Shown here: positions 5,703-15,500 of the stretch, piece by piece | How positions within the stretch are numbered: position 1 is the stretch's first letter | Layout: each line of letters opens with the position of its first letter | Virus record (IMG/VR): IMGVR_UViG_3300031227_005024 | Location: 1 to 20,243 of that record | From: a virus | Length of the DNA stretch: 20,243 bases | Direction: 5' to 3' (one strand) | The notes under the pieces: model-generated | Told to the model about the DNA's origin: nothing | Seen by the model: only the letters and a program-made list of their open reading frames with translations | The model's database searches: none | Translations under genes and position numbers: made by a program

Positions 5703-5721
5703 TAGGGCAAGGTATGCCCTA
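5703..5721 (+). ncRNA. Leader hairpin just after the late promoter
   Basis: TAGGGCA (5703-5709) and TGCCCTA (5715-5721) form a perfect 7-bp stem with a 5-nt loop, beginning about 3 nt after the predicted transcription start. Together with the terminator hairpin at 5731-5754 it would make a two-stem RNA of about 60 nt (roughly 5700-5760). Function is unknown. A cis-acting antitermination signal, a pause signal or a small RNA are all possible. Confidence 0.5.
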
Positions 5722-5730
5722 GACCAATTA

Positions 5731-5760
5731 GCTCACCCAAGAAAAAGGGTGGGCTTTTCT
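5731..5760 (+). terminator. Rho-independent terminator in the late leader
   Basis: GCTCACCC (5731-5738) pairs with GGGTGGGC (5747-5754) as an 8-bp stem with one G-U pair and an A-rich 8-nt loop, followed by TTTTCT. It lies only about 30-60 nt past the predicted start of the promoter at 5665-5693. It therefore either ends a short RNA or is regulated by antitermination. It can also end readthrough from the early genes. Confidence 0.8.
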
Positions 5761-5779
5761 ATATGGAGGATGGGGGAAT

Positions 5780-5932
5780 ATGGTAAGGTGGCCGCTCTTC
5801 GGTGTCAGGCGTCTGGGCTTTATGCTTGAACGCCGTGTCCTACCAGCTGCTCACCGCGACCGGAGAACGGGGCGCTTTCCTCTATCCTGGCTGGCTACTG
5901 TCGCTCTGTGGTGGTGGGAGTGGCGCCACTAA
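5780..5932 (+). CDS. Possible small GC-rich ORF before terminase (50 aa)
   Basis: A 50-codon frame starting at ATG 5780, with GGAGG at about 5765-5769 and a G-run nearer the start. The product is very basic at the N-terminus (RRLGFMLERRVL, HRDRRTGR) and hydrophobic and Trp-rich at the end (SWLATVALWWWEW). Bases 5791-5930 are 64% G+C, clearly richer than the flanks. The final codons overlap a perfect 12-bp palindrome. It may be a genuine small gene. Alternatively the segment may be a structured or packaging (pac/cos) site whose open frame is accidental. Confidence 0.4.
   Translation: MVRWPLFGVRRLGFMLERRVLPAAHRDRRTGRFPLSWLATVALWWWEWRH
5919..5930. repeat. 12-bp perfect palindrome upstream of terminase
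   Basis: AGTGGCGCCACT is identical to its reverse complement. It lies 16 nt before the start of the terminase small-subunit-like gene, at the end of a GC-rich island. It could be a protein-binding site; its place next to the terminase genes makes a role in packaging initiation conceivable, but this is only positional. Confidence 0.45.
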
Positions 5933-5946
5933 GGGAAGGGAAATAG

Positions 5947-6321
5947 ATGAAAGAAACAACTAAAAAGCAATTAAATCATAGTGGAAATAGAAGAGGGATG
6001 TCCCTTAATTCACACAAAAATATAGTCGTGGCGCAGAAAGCCCTTAAGAACAATAACCACGCCTCAAAGGACTACAGTATCACTCGTATTCTCAAGGAGA
6101 TGGCAGATGACCCTGCACCGGAGCGGTGGCTTGAGGTTGAAGATAAGGGGGAGGGGCTAACTTATAGACAAGCAGCTGCCAAGCGAATATGGATAGATGT
6201 AATCCGGGGTAATGCTAAGATAACCGGTGAACTGCTTGATAGGATAGAAGGTAAGGTAACACAGCCGGTGGCAGCGGAGGGAGAGATAACCCTGCGGGTG
6301 AAGTATGACGATAGGGACTGA
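5947..6321 (+). CDS. Terminase small subunit-like protein
   Basis: A 124-residue basic protein directly before and overlapping (17 bp) the terminase large subunit gene. The N-terminus is a basic, Asn-rich arm. Residues 45-100 are helical, with RILKEMADDPAPERWLEVED and GLTYRQAAAKRIWIDVIRGN, ending in a short ELLDRIEGKVTQPV tail. That tail (DRxEGK-x-xQPV before a short beta strand) is typical of small phage proteins that precede terminase large subunits and are annotated as TerS-like or DUF5681-like. The expected role is recognition of phage DNA for packaging. No clear HTH motif can be pointed out, so the call rests mainly on position and tail motif. The start is ATG 5947 with AAGGGA upstream. 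Confidence 0.65.
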   Translation: MKETTKKQLNHSGNRRGMSLNSHKNIVVAQKALKNNNHASKDYSITRILKEMADDPAPERWLEVEDKGEGLTYRQAAAKRIWIDVIRGNAKITGELLDRIEGKVTQPVAAEGEITLRVKYDDRD

Positions 6322-7594
6322 ATATACTGTCAGGCTAAGACGGCCACACGCTAAACAGGAGCCTATTCGTAACAGCAAGGCAAAGCGAAAGGCTGTCAGG
6401 GCTGGACGGCGTGGCGGTAAGACAGTCATTGCAGCCACTATATGCGTTGATAAATTCTTAGAGGGGCTTCGCCCTTTATACGCTACCCCTACCAGTGACC
6501 AGCTTGAAACTTGGTGGTTTGAGGTCAAGAGAGCACTGGCAGAGCCTATAGATGCTGGCATATATAAGAAGAATGAGACTGAGCACACTATAGAGAGGGA
6601 AGGTTCTAAGAACCGTATTAAAGGGAAGACTGCTTGGAACGCCGATACTTTACGGGGTGACTATTCAGATTTCCTGGTGCTTGATGAATACCAACTTATG
6701 AATGAGGATACCTGGGAGGTAGTCGGTGCCCCTATGCTACTGGATAACAACGGGGATGCAATGTTTATCTATACTCCTCCATCGTTGCGGAGTGCTGGAG
6801 TATCGAAGGCTCGGGACCCACGCCATGCTGCCAAGATGTTTGCGAAGGCTCTTGAGGATAAAACAGGTAGGTGGCAAGCCTTCCATTTCAGCTCTTATGA
6901 TAACCCTCATATCAGCAAAGAGGCACTGGGGGAGATAACACAGGACATGACCCAGGGAGCCTACCGCCAGGAGATACTGGCTGAGGATGACCCATTACAA
7001 ACCAGCCAGTTAGTCTATGGGAAGTTCAACGAGGCTACCTGCAAGATACCACGCTTCCCTATACCTAAAGAGTGGCTTCGTTTTTCAGGACACGACTTCG
7101 GTGGTGCTAATCCAGCCGCTTTGTTCATAGCCCAAGACCCGGCTACTGGGTATTTCTACGCTTACCACGAATATCTACCTGGGCCAGGCTACTCAACTGC
7201 ACAGCATGTGGAGGAATTCAAGGCGATTACTGATGGGACGACTGTATTAAAGCGAGCTGGTGGTAGTCATCAGGAAGATGAGATAAGGCAAGGCTATACT
7301 GCCCACGGCTGGCCGATACAAGAGCCAAAGATTCACCGGGTGTTGCCCCAAGTGGACAAGGTTATCGGTCTAATGGAGCTCAACAAGTATTTTATCTTCA
7401 ATGACCTATACCACTATCTTGAGGAGATAATGAACTGCCTCTGGAAGAGGGACACTAACGGTGTGATGACAGATGAGATACAGGACGAAAGCCAGTTCCA
7501 TCTATGTGCCTGTGCCAGGTATATCCTCAGTGACTTTACCCCGGAGACTGTGATTAAAGGGAAGGCACCGGTAACGGTTCACTCAGACAGATAG
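6305..7594 (+). CDS. terL: Terminase large subunit (packaging ATPase/nuclease)
   Basis: A 429-residue packaging motor. The N-terminal ATPase has Walker A AGRRGGKT at 33-40, Walker B FLVLDEY with Asp127-Glu128, and a coupling motif around FIYTPPS. The C-terminal RNase H-like nuclease opens with FSGHDFGG (Asp264 as the first acidic residue) followed by a beta hairpin (ALFIAQDPATGYFYAYHEYL). It ends with QDESQFHLCACARYIL, near where the last catalytic acid is expected. The protein translocates genomic DNA into the prohead through the portal and cuts it. The length is normal. It starts at ATG 6305, inside the end of the small-subunit-like gene, with GGGTGAAG upstream. The portal gene begins 10 nt after its stop. 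Confidence 0.93.
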   Translation: MTIGTEYTVRLRRPHAKQEPIRNSKAKRKAVRAGRRGGKTVIAATICVDKFLEGLRPLYATPTSDQLETWWFEVKRALAEPIDAGIYKKNETEHTIEREGSKNRIKGKTAWNADTLRGDYSDFLVLDEYQLMNEDTWEVVGAPMLLDNNGDAMFIYTPPSLRSAGVSKARDPRHAAKMFAKALEDKTGRWQAFHFSSYDNPHISKEALGEITQDMTQGAYRQEILAEDDPLQTSQLVYGKFNEATCKIPRFPIPKEWLRFSGHDFGGANPAALFIAQDPATGYFYAYHEYLPGPGYSTAQHVEEFKAITDGTTVLKRAGGSHQEDEIRQGYTAHGWPIQEPKIHRVLPQVDKVIGLMELNKYFIFNDLYHYLEEIMNCLWKRDTNGVMTDEIQDESQFHLCACARYILSDFTPETVIKGKAPVTVHSDR

Positions 7595-7604
7595 GAGATA
7601 TATT

Positions 7605-9281
7605 ATGGCTGACTATAAGAAGTTAGTTGAGAATAAGAAGGCTGAGCTTAGCGAACTCTACGATCGTATGGATGCAGACAGGGAGTTAGTGGAGCTAACT
7701 AAATATGCCCTAGAGGATGTAAACGGCAAGGCTGTCCCTAATAGCATCAGTGTTACCTTGAATGACCCGGCTGTGTTCGCGGCTAATGTAGAATCCTCTT
7801 TAGGTAGTGCCACGGAGCAGGTGGTGGTGGAGTCTGACGATAAGAACTTGGACACGGCATACATAGAAGACATGATAAGGGCATCGTTTGCCGCCGCTAA
7901 CTCTCGGCTGGTAAGACAGGGTAGATTCCCGCTAAATCCCTTCTTTGACCAACAGATGTGCCGGCGCGGAGGGGGTGCTGCCCGGTGTTACTTCAGGATA
8001 GATAAGAAGACAAAGACCCTTATTGCCGATATAGTACCCTGGGATAGGCGCTATACCTACTATGGGATGGGGGTTGATGGCTTGGCTTGGGGAGCTTACG
8101 AGACTACACGAAGCAAGGACATAATTGAAGTTGCATATCCCAAAGCTAGTGTTAAGGACGAGTCCGCTATAGTTCTTGATGTCTGGGATAAAGACCACAA
8201 CGAGGTTTGGATAGGGGAGGAGCAAATATCCGAACAGAAAAACCCCTACGGGTATCCGCCTGTTGTTATTCAGATAGTGCCAATGGGGTCTTTGCTGGCA
8301 GATGCTGGCAGCCTTGCCCGTCAGGGAGAGTCAATCTTCTTCCTTATCCGCGACCTTGTGCCTGAGTTGAACAGGCTGGTTAGCATTATACAGAGCTTGA
8401 ACATGAAGGCTCTTGACAATGCGCTACTGTGGAAGAGCACAGAAGGGACAGAGGCAACACCACCTACTCATAAAGACCTTACAACGCCGGGCTCAGTAAC
8501 GGCAGCCGATATTCAAGGCGGTTCTGAACCGGTTAATTATGGAGAGCTTAAACGGAGTGCCTATCTTCTGCACTCAATAATAGAGACGAGAGAAGAGAGG
8601 GGAAGCCTATCCAGTATTGACATGGGGACGCTTAATTTTCAGCTATCGGCTGTCGCTTTGATAGAGATTGGGGAGGGTAGGGACCAGGTATTTTTGCCAA
8701 GGCTTGGTGCTCGTGGTCTTCTCAAGCAGCAACTAGCCGAAATGATTATAGACCAGATTATAAAGACTGGTGCTACTAGCGTGGAGATTGGCTCAAGAGG
8801 TCATAAGAGGACATTTGATGCCCGCAAGCTAGTAGGTGAGTATGAGGTCGCTTTCAAATACTTCATCAAGTCGCCGAAGGTAGATGTAGCTCGCTTCTCA
8901 ATGGCAGCCGCGGCAGGGAACTTGATACCCGATAAAGCCAAGAGGCGTGATATTTTACAGAGGGAAGACCCGGATGGCGATGAAAGGCAACTGCGCTGGG
9001 AAGAGGCGGAGAGAATAAGTCCAGCTATCAAGATGGACAGGACAATCAAGGGATTACTGGAGATGGCCAAGAGGGGCGATAAGAATGCTGGGTTTGAGGC
9101 AGAGCTAATGTCAGCCGAGATGGGTATGAACCTTAAACAGATGCTGGCTGGGACTGCTGGTCAGCAACCAAAGCCAGAGGAAGCGGAGAAACCTCAACCA
9201 ATGGTGCCTCTATTCTCAGGAGGTGGGGGCAGGTCGTCAGCAAGGAAAGCCGAACCGAGAGAAAGTGAAGGAGAGGAATGA
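7605..9281 (+). CDS. Portal protein
   Basis: A 558-residue protein directly after the terminase, where phage portals lie. The N-terminus is helical and acidic. A beta-rich region follows (RCYFRIDKKTKTLIADIVPWD), then a GYPPVVIQIVPMGSL segment (about 216-230) and a long helical stretch ESIFFLIRDLVPELNRLVSI typical of podovirus/P22-type and SPP1-type portals. A crown-like C-terminal region ends in an acidic/Gly/Ser tail (GGGGRSSARKAEPRESEGEE). Twelve copies are expected to form the DNA channel and dock the terminase. The start is ATG 7605 with AGGAGA upstream. The stop overlaps the next start as ATGA (9278-9281). The assignment rests on position plus these blocks; no catalytic motif is expected. 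Confidence 0.85.
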   Translation: MADYKKLVENKKAELSELYDRMDADRELVELTKYALEDVNGKAVPNSISVTLNDPAVFAANVESSLGSATEQVVVESDDKNLDTAYIEDMIRASFAAANSRLVRQGRFPLNPFFDQQMCRRGGGAARCYFRIDKKTKTLIADIVPWDRRYTYYGMGVDGLAWGAYETTRSKDIIEVAYPKASVKDESAIVLDVWDKDHNEVWIGEEQISEQKNPYGYPPVVIQIVPMGSLLADAGSLARQGESIFFLIRDLVPELNRLVSIIQSLNMKALDNALLWKSTEGTEATPPTHKDLTTPGSVTAADIQGGSEPVNYGELKRSAYLLHSIIETREERGSLSSIDMGTLNFQLSAVALIEIGEGRDQVFLPRLGARGLLKQQLAEMIIDQIIKTGATSVEIGSRGHKRTFDARKLVGEYEVAFKYFIKSPKVDVARFSMAAAAGNLIPDKAKRRDILQREDPDGDERQLRWEEAERISPAIKMDRTIKGLLEMAKRGDKNAGFEAELMSAEMGMNLKQMLAGTAGQQPKPEEAEKPQPMVPLFSGGGGRSSARKAEPRESEGEE

Positions 9282-9406
9282 TGTCAAGGTGGAATTGCAT
9301 TAAGTTAACCATTGTTCTTTTTACTCTAATATTTGCATCTTATAAATTCCGCTCTGAACTTATTAAATCTGTTTGGGAGAAACTGAAGGATGAAATTCAC
9401 GATTGA
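9278..9406 (+). CDS. Tiny single-span membrane protein
   Basis: A 42-codon frame starting at ATG 9278, overlapping the portal stop as ATGA, with AAGGAGAGG just upstream; ATG 9281 is an equally possible start. The product has a short basic N-terminus, one hydrophobic helix (LTIVLFTLIFASY) and a charged C-terminal amphipathic helix (ELIKSVWEKLKDEIHD). The predicted location is the inner membrane. The function is unknown. A tiny membrane protein here may be a virion component or a holin-like factor. It overlaps the next small gene by 17 bp. Confidence 0.55.
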   Translation: MMSRWNCIKLTIVLFTLIFASYKFRSELIKSVWEKLKDEIHD

Positions 9407-9536
9407 AGACCACGAAAAGAAAATGAGAGGGATATTAAATCAGAAGCCACAGGAAAGTCAGAGTCAAAATGTGCTTCAATCCCTGCTAGATAAGGCAGGG
9501 AGGAAGATTAAAAAGCCCGGTGAGCAACAGGTATGA
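9390..9536 (+). CDS. Hypothetical 48-residue protein before the giant gene
   Basis: A 48-codon frame from ATG 9390, with an upstream GAAGGA. It begins inside the previous small gene and ends overlapping the giant gene start as ATGA (9533-9536). The product is polar and basic (MKFTIEDHEKKMRGI, then a Gln-rich middle and LLDKAGRKIKKPGE). No family is recognised. The continuous chain of overlapping stops and starts from the portal to the giant gene argues that it is translated, perhaps as a coupling link or small virion protein. Confidence 0.5.
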   Translation: MKFTIEDHEKKMRGILNQKPQESQSQNVLQSLLDKAGRKIKKPGEQQV

Positions 9537-12500
9537 GTGGTATTTCCGAATTACTACAACGCTACGGGACCTCTTTGGAGGAAACCAGAAAGCTAGTTCC
9601 CAAGCTGACTGAGGCAGTGAAGCAGAAGAAAGCTATCAAACCTCCAACAATTCCCACTGCGCCTCAGTTCTTTACACCTGAAGAGGTAAGGGGTATGGCG
9701 CTTGTTACTGAGACAGGAGAGCCTTTTCGTCTAGAGCCTGGATGGACACTTAAAGTAGTGCCACCGGTTGGCGGTGGCGAACCCAGAGTAAGCTATATCA
9801 GCCCTACAGGATGGGAGCAAACGGAAGAAGGGATATGGGTTGACCCTGAAGGGAATAGACATACCCCTGAGCAGATGCAGGCTGAGGAAGAGGAATATTT
9901 AAGGTCCATCCCGACACTACCAGTGGAGAGAGGACTGACCCCTGAGCAGCGTGTAGAGGAGGAGGCTTATCGGGAATATCAGCGACAGCTAAAGCTAGAG
10001 GGAATCTTCGGTAAAGTATTCCCACAGGAAGATGTTGAAGCGGTGCTTACTGGTATGGCAATCTCTGAGGATATGCCTGTCCCTGAACGAATAAGAGCTG
10101 AACAAGCGCAAGAGGAATTTCTGACCAGTCTCCGAGAGGTTGGTAGGACTGAAGACACTGAAGCTATATTGCAGATGATGGGAGCAGGCGAGGAGTATAT
10201 CAATGAATTATTTGCAACTCTGAGTGAATTCCCCACGGTAGGAGAGAGGCGTGCAATTCTTCAGGCGGAATTAGGTTTTAATCCTGCCCCGCCTGTTAAG
10301 AACTATGGAGAGAGACAGGAACGGGTAGCGACTTTTCAGGCTTACCGCAAAGCTGGCGGTAAATTATATGCAGACCAATGGGAACTGTACGGCATGCCTG
10401 CTAACCCCAGCGAAGAACTCCCCACGTTAAGCCCACAAGAGAGACAGGTTATTCTTGATAAGGAAGCTGAGAAGGGTAGGAATCTTATTAACCTCCTCGG
10501 GGAAGGGCTAACAAAATTACCAAAGCAAATAGCTGCATCTGTTCTTCAGGCAATCCAGGGGATAGGGGGAGCAAGTGTTGTTGACAGGGATTGGGCTGAC
10601 GAGTTTATTAAAGAAGCTCACACTGACATAGAAGAATTTACAGCGAAACTGGAAGCGAACTATGGTGAGTGGAATCTGCCGATAAGCCCAACGGATTTGG
10701 CTACGCTACCTCAGAATATGGCTTTCTCAATAACTTCAATGGGTGCTGGGCTTGGTGCTGGTCTACCAGTAGCTCTTCTGCCAGTACCAGGTGCGAGAGT
10801 GGCAGCGTGGCTAATCGGCTCCGGCGCTTCGGGTGTGGTCGCCTACAATATAACCTCATACCAGATAATGCAGGAATATCTGGAACTAAAGAATGAGGAG
10901 ATGATTGCGGCAACAGGCAGGGGTCTGACTGCTACGGAAGAGCAGGGGCTAAAGGATGGCTTTGAAGGGCAGGCAAGGGCGTATGGGCTTTGGGAGGCAA
11001 TACCAGAAGCCGTTAGTAATCTAGCCTTTGCTAAAATACTGACTTTGCCTCTAGGTAAAGTAGTCGGGAAGAATATAGCCACCAAGATTATAACGAAACT
11101 AACTGCCCTGTATGGGCAGGAACTACTGACGGAAACAATAACTCAGAAGGGGCAATCCGCCATAGAAGTAGACGCTGGCCTGAGAGCCGAGAGAATAAGC
11201 TGGGTGGAGGCTTTCAAAGAGATAGCCCCGCAGACGTTCCTCCTGACAACGGTAATGGGCGGAATTGGGCAGGTTGGTGTATCCTCCGTAAGGAAAATAA
11301 GAGAGTCGTTAAAGAAAGAGGCTGGAGAAAGCCCGTCATATGATACTATACGGGATAATATAACCGAGGATGTCTTTGATAAAGTAGAGACGGAAGCTAT
11401 TAAGGATGTGAAGGAAGTCCCCAAAGCCGAAGCTGGTATGCCCGAAGCTGGCTTGCAGGCTGGTGCATTTGGAGTTCCTGCTAAAGAAGTTAGACCTCTG
11501 GGCAAGGGTATAGTTACTCAAGCCAAGATGGAGGACTACCTCAAACTGGTAAAGTATAACGAAGCACAAACTGTAAACCGCATCTCGGAAATAGAAGGCT
11601 TGCTGGCAACGAAGGGCAGGCTTCCTAAAGGCGAGGGAACTAAACCAGAATTACAGATAGAATTAGCGAGACTAGGGGCGGAAAGGGATGTGGCGGAATT
11701 CCCCGAACAGATAGACAGTCTCATTAAAGAAGTAGCCGATGAATTGGGCAACCGCTCCTTACCATATCACGGGGCTGTTAGCGAAAACAAGTTCCCTGAC
11801 AGAACCACCAAACAACTTGATGAGATGATGAGGGTTTATGAGAAGGCTAAAGCAACTCTAGCGAAACCTGTAGAAGCACTACCAGAAGCCCTCAAACCTA
11901 CAGAGGAAGCACCTATAGAAGATGAGATACATAGGCAACTCGGCGAACTCGCTAAGATGTCTGAGATATGGTCAAAGAAATTAGCAGACAGGGAGCAAAC
12001 AAAGGTATCACTGGCAAGGTATGTTAGGGAAAACCTACCCCCTAATGTCAGGGGTAAGTATATTACATCAGTAGCAAGGGTTAAGACTGATGCTCAACTT
12101 CAGATACAGATAGCCAGGGTTCAGGAATTCGCTGAGTTAAATGCACAGAAAGTATTAAAGGTTGAGATTCGTAAGGCGATTAAGAAAGCCAGACCGAAGA
12201 TTAAAGACCACATATTAAAGGGGAAGTTCACACCTGAAACCCAAAGTCGGTTTGATGTTCTCAACCATAACCTTGAACTTGATAGAGACGTTGCCCGGGA
12301 TAAGATGGCAGAGAATAGTGCAGCATATCAAGAGGGCAAACTTGACTACGAACAGATGCTTAATGATAACGAGATGCTGAACTTCGCCGGCATTGATGGC
12401 ATGTCCGCTGAGGAATTAGCAAATACTTTAGAGTATATCAAGATATTGGAATCAATAGGCAGGTCAGATAGACAAGCCAAGCAGGAAGCGGAGAAGTCAA

Positions 12501-15500
12501 AGATTGCAGCTATCCGTTCTGATATTAGTAATATTCTCACCGGTGGAGCTGGGTTAAAGACAGGTATTGGTGCTGTCCCTACAGGGGAACTGGTAGCCAA
12601 AACAGGTTGGTGGGATACGTTCACCAACTGGCAATATGGTATAGATAACCTTGCCGATAAACTCAGCAAGCTAGACCCGACCTCCAAGCCGTATCAGAGT
12701 GTGATAAGCCAACTCGTGTCAAAAGTCCATAGGGCTACAAACCGACAGGTGAATGGCACTAAAGTTGCTTTCAATGATGTTAAAAGAATGGTCGGCGAGG
12801 TCTATGAGGTAAAGGGCAACCGCGATATTAACCAGACTCTTAATACTCTTGGGGAAGAAGTTAATCTGGGTGTCTTTGAATTTACTGAGGCTTATAAAGA
12901 GAATCATCCTGGGGCTGCCACCTTTGAATTAAGGATGACAAGAGACCAGATGATTGCTAAATATATGCAGGTACAGGATTCTACCCTTGATGGCGCCTTT
13001 GACGTTGGCATGGGATGGTCTCAAAAGGTTAAGGATGCGATAACTAATAATCTTTCTGCTAAGGAGAAGGCACTTGCCAACTCTATATTTAAGTTCTATG
13101 AAGATTATTACACTGACATCAGCGAAGTCTATCGGGAACTCTATAATATAGATATGCCAAAGAACTCTGTGTACTCGCCCAGATTCAGGGACTTTGAAGC
13201 CGATGTGCATGAGAGTGTCTTGACCTTACAGGATGCCCAAAGGTTCGCCGGTGTAACCGCTCAGAGTATCAAGGCAAGGCAACAGAGTAGGCGCCCCATA
13301 AAGTTCAATGGTGCTACTGAGCTTCTTAGCAATCACATACAGCAAATGGAACACTTCAAAGCTTGGGCCACTACAATGCGAGACATGCGGAGGGTGTTCG
13401 GGAACAAAGATATTAGACTGGCGATAGAGCAGTATCACGGTCGGGGAGTGATGAAACTAATAGACACTTTCCTGAATCAGATGGCGGGAGGTGGGATAGA
13501 AACAGCCGCGACCAATCGTGCTGCTGACTTTCTCAGGAGGAACTTTACTAAATCTATTCTGGCGATTAAGCCAGTTATTATGTTGAAGCAGATACCATCG
13601 CTGTTTGGCTATGTCTCTGAAATGAAAACTACTGAGTTTGTAGGCGGTATAGCTGACTTTTGGAGTAACCCGGTCACTAACTTCAGATTTCTTTATAACA
13701 ATTCTGAGATGTTCCGGGCAAGGATGGATGCAGGGTTTGAACGTGATATCCGTGCTGCCATGCAGAAACACGGTAAGAAACTAATATCCGGGCAGGGCAA
13801 ACTGACGGATTGGTTTCTGCTCCAAATCAGGTTGGGTGATGCTTTCGCTGTTACCCAGGGAATGTGGGCGAAATATAAAGCAGGATTAAATCAAGGACTT
13901 ACTCAGGAGTTAGCCATACAAGCCGCTGAGGATACTACCGGCAGGACTCAGCCTTCATTCGGTATAGATACCTTGTCCGCTATTCAGAACAGTGGTTCAT
14001 GGTTAAAGCTAATGACCATGTTTCAGAATCAGCCGAACAAGTATTTTAGGATGGTTAGCGATAATCTGAGGAACTACAAGTACGGCAGGGGAAGTAGAGC
14101 AAAAGCAGCTTCTACTATATTGTTGACCTGGTGTATTCTCCCGATGATGTTTCAATATATTGCAGATGCCTTTCAGTGGAAGCCTGAGAGACAATTAAGG
14201 GCAGGGCTACTCGGCCCGCTTAACTTTATACTAATAGGTGGTCAGTTAGTTCAATCTATGTGGGGATGGCTTACCGACCAGCCTTTTGATTATCAGATAA
14301 GTCCAGTGGCTCAAACAGGCAGAGACCTCCAGATGATATTCCTGAAAGCCAAGAAGATGATAGAGCAGGGGCTAGACCCCTTTGAGGATATTTCCGTAGA
14401 TGATATGGCTGCCCTTGTAGAATATCTTGCTAAAGCAACAGGGCAGGTAACAGGATTACCTACCCCTTACTTTGTTCAGCTTTCCAAACTGATACGGCAT
14501 AAATTTGAGAAGGGTGAAGAACTTGAGATTAAGGATTTCCTGTTCAGTGAGTGGGCATTAAAGCCACCTGAGAAAAACGCCGAGGAGAAGGTAGAGGATT
14601 TTAACCTTAAACTGGGTGAGATTAAAGAGGGGCAGGAAGACAAGCCTTTAACTGAAAAGGAATTACAGATATACGACACTGAAGATTGGCTCAGAGATAT
14701 AGGTAATGTTTTCGATAATGTTTTACCACAGGACGTTCTTGACGACACTAAATCCTCAAAGGAAAGCAAGGCATGGGCTGAATATGAGACCGCCCGGTCA
14801 AAGGCTGACATATTGCCGAACACATCACTTCACAAGATAAATACCGAGGATAATGGCGATACAATAATCAACTATTATCAGCAATGGAAAGCCAGGGAGA
14901 AGATAACCAGCCTGGAGAAATTAAAGGAATACGATAAACTATACCCTAAAGCATATCTGGGCAATGTGACCCGCCAGCAATACACCCTGCTTGTTAAATA
15001 TCTTGAGGCTGAGGGTAAGGATGCGTTTCTTGAAGAACACCCTGAGCTTAAAGTTAATCCCCGCAATGAATGGCTGAAGGCTAACCCGGCAGACAATGCT
15101 TTACTAGTCATAGGTGGTCAGGCAAAGATACTTACTCCTGAGGCATATAACGAGTTCAATAGACTTCTCAAAGAGCTCGATATACCTAATAATGCCATAC
15201 CTGAAATAACTTTACCACCTGAAGGCTCGGTTGAAAACTACTTCAAGTATAACGAGATGTTAGAGGAGTTTAGCGCTAATAGCTGGGAAGTCCAACTTCT
15301 ATTGGTTCAAGATAATGACTTGCGAGAGTTCTTGGGGAGGCAACTTGTAGAAACACCCATTAGAGCTCTTGAGTTAAAGATTAAGGGCAGGGAACTATCT
15401 GACCAATATGATGCCCTTGAAACAGACGAAGACAGGGCTAAATTAAAGGCTGACAATCCTGAGTGGGTAGCCGATATGAGGCGGATAGAGGCTATAGAGC

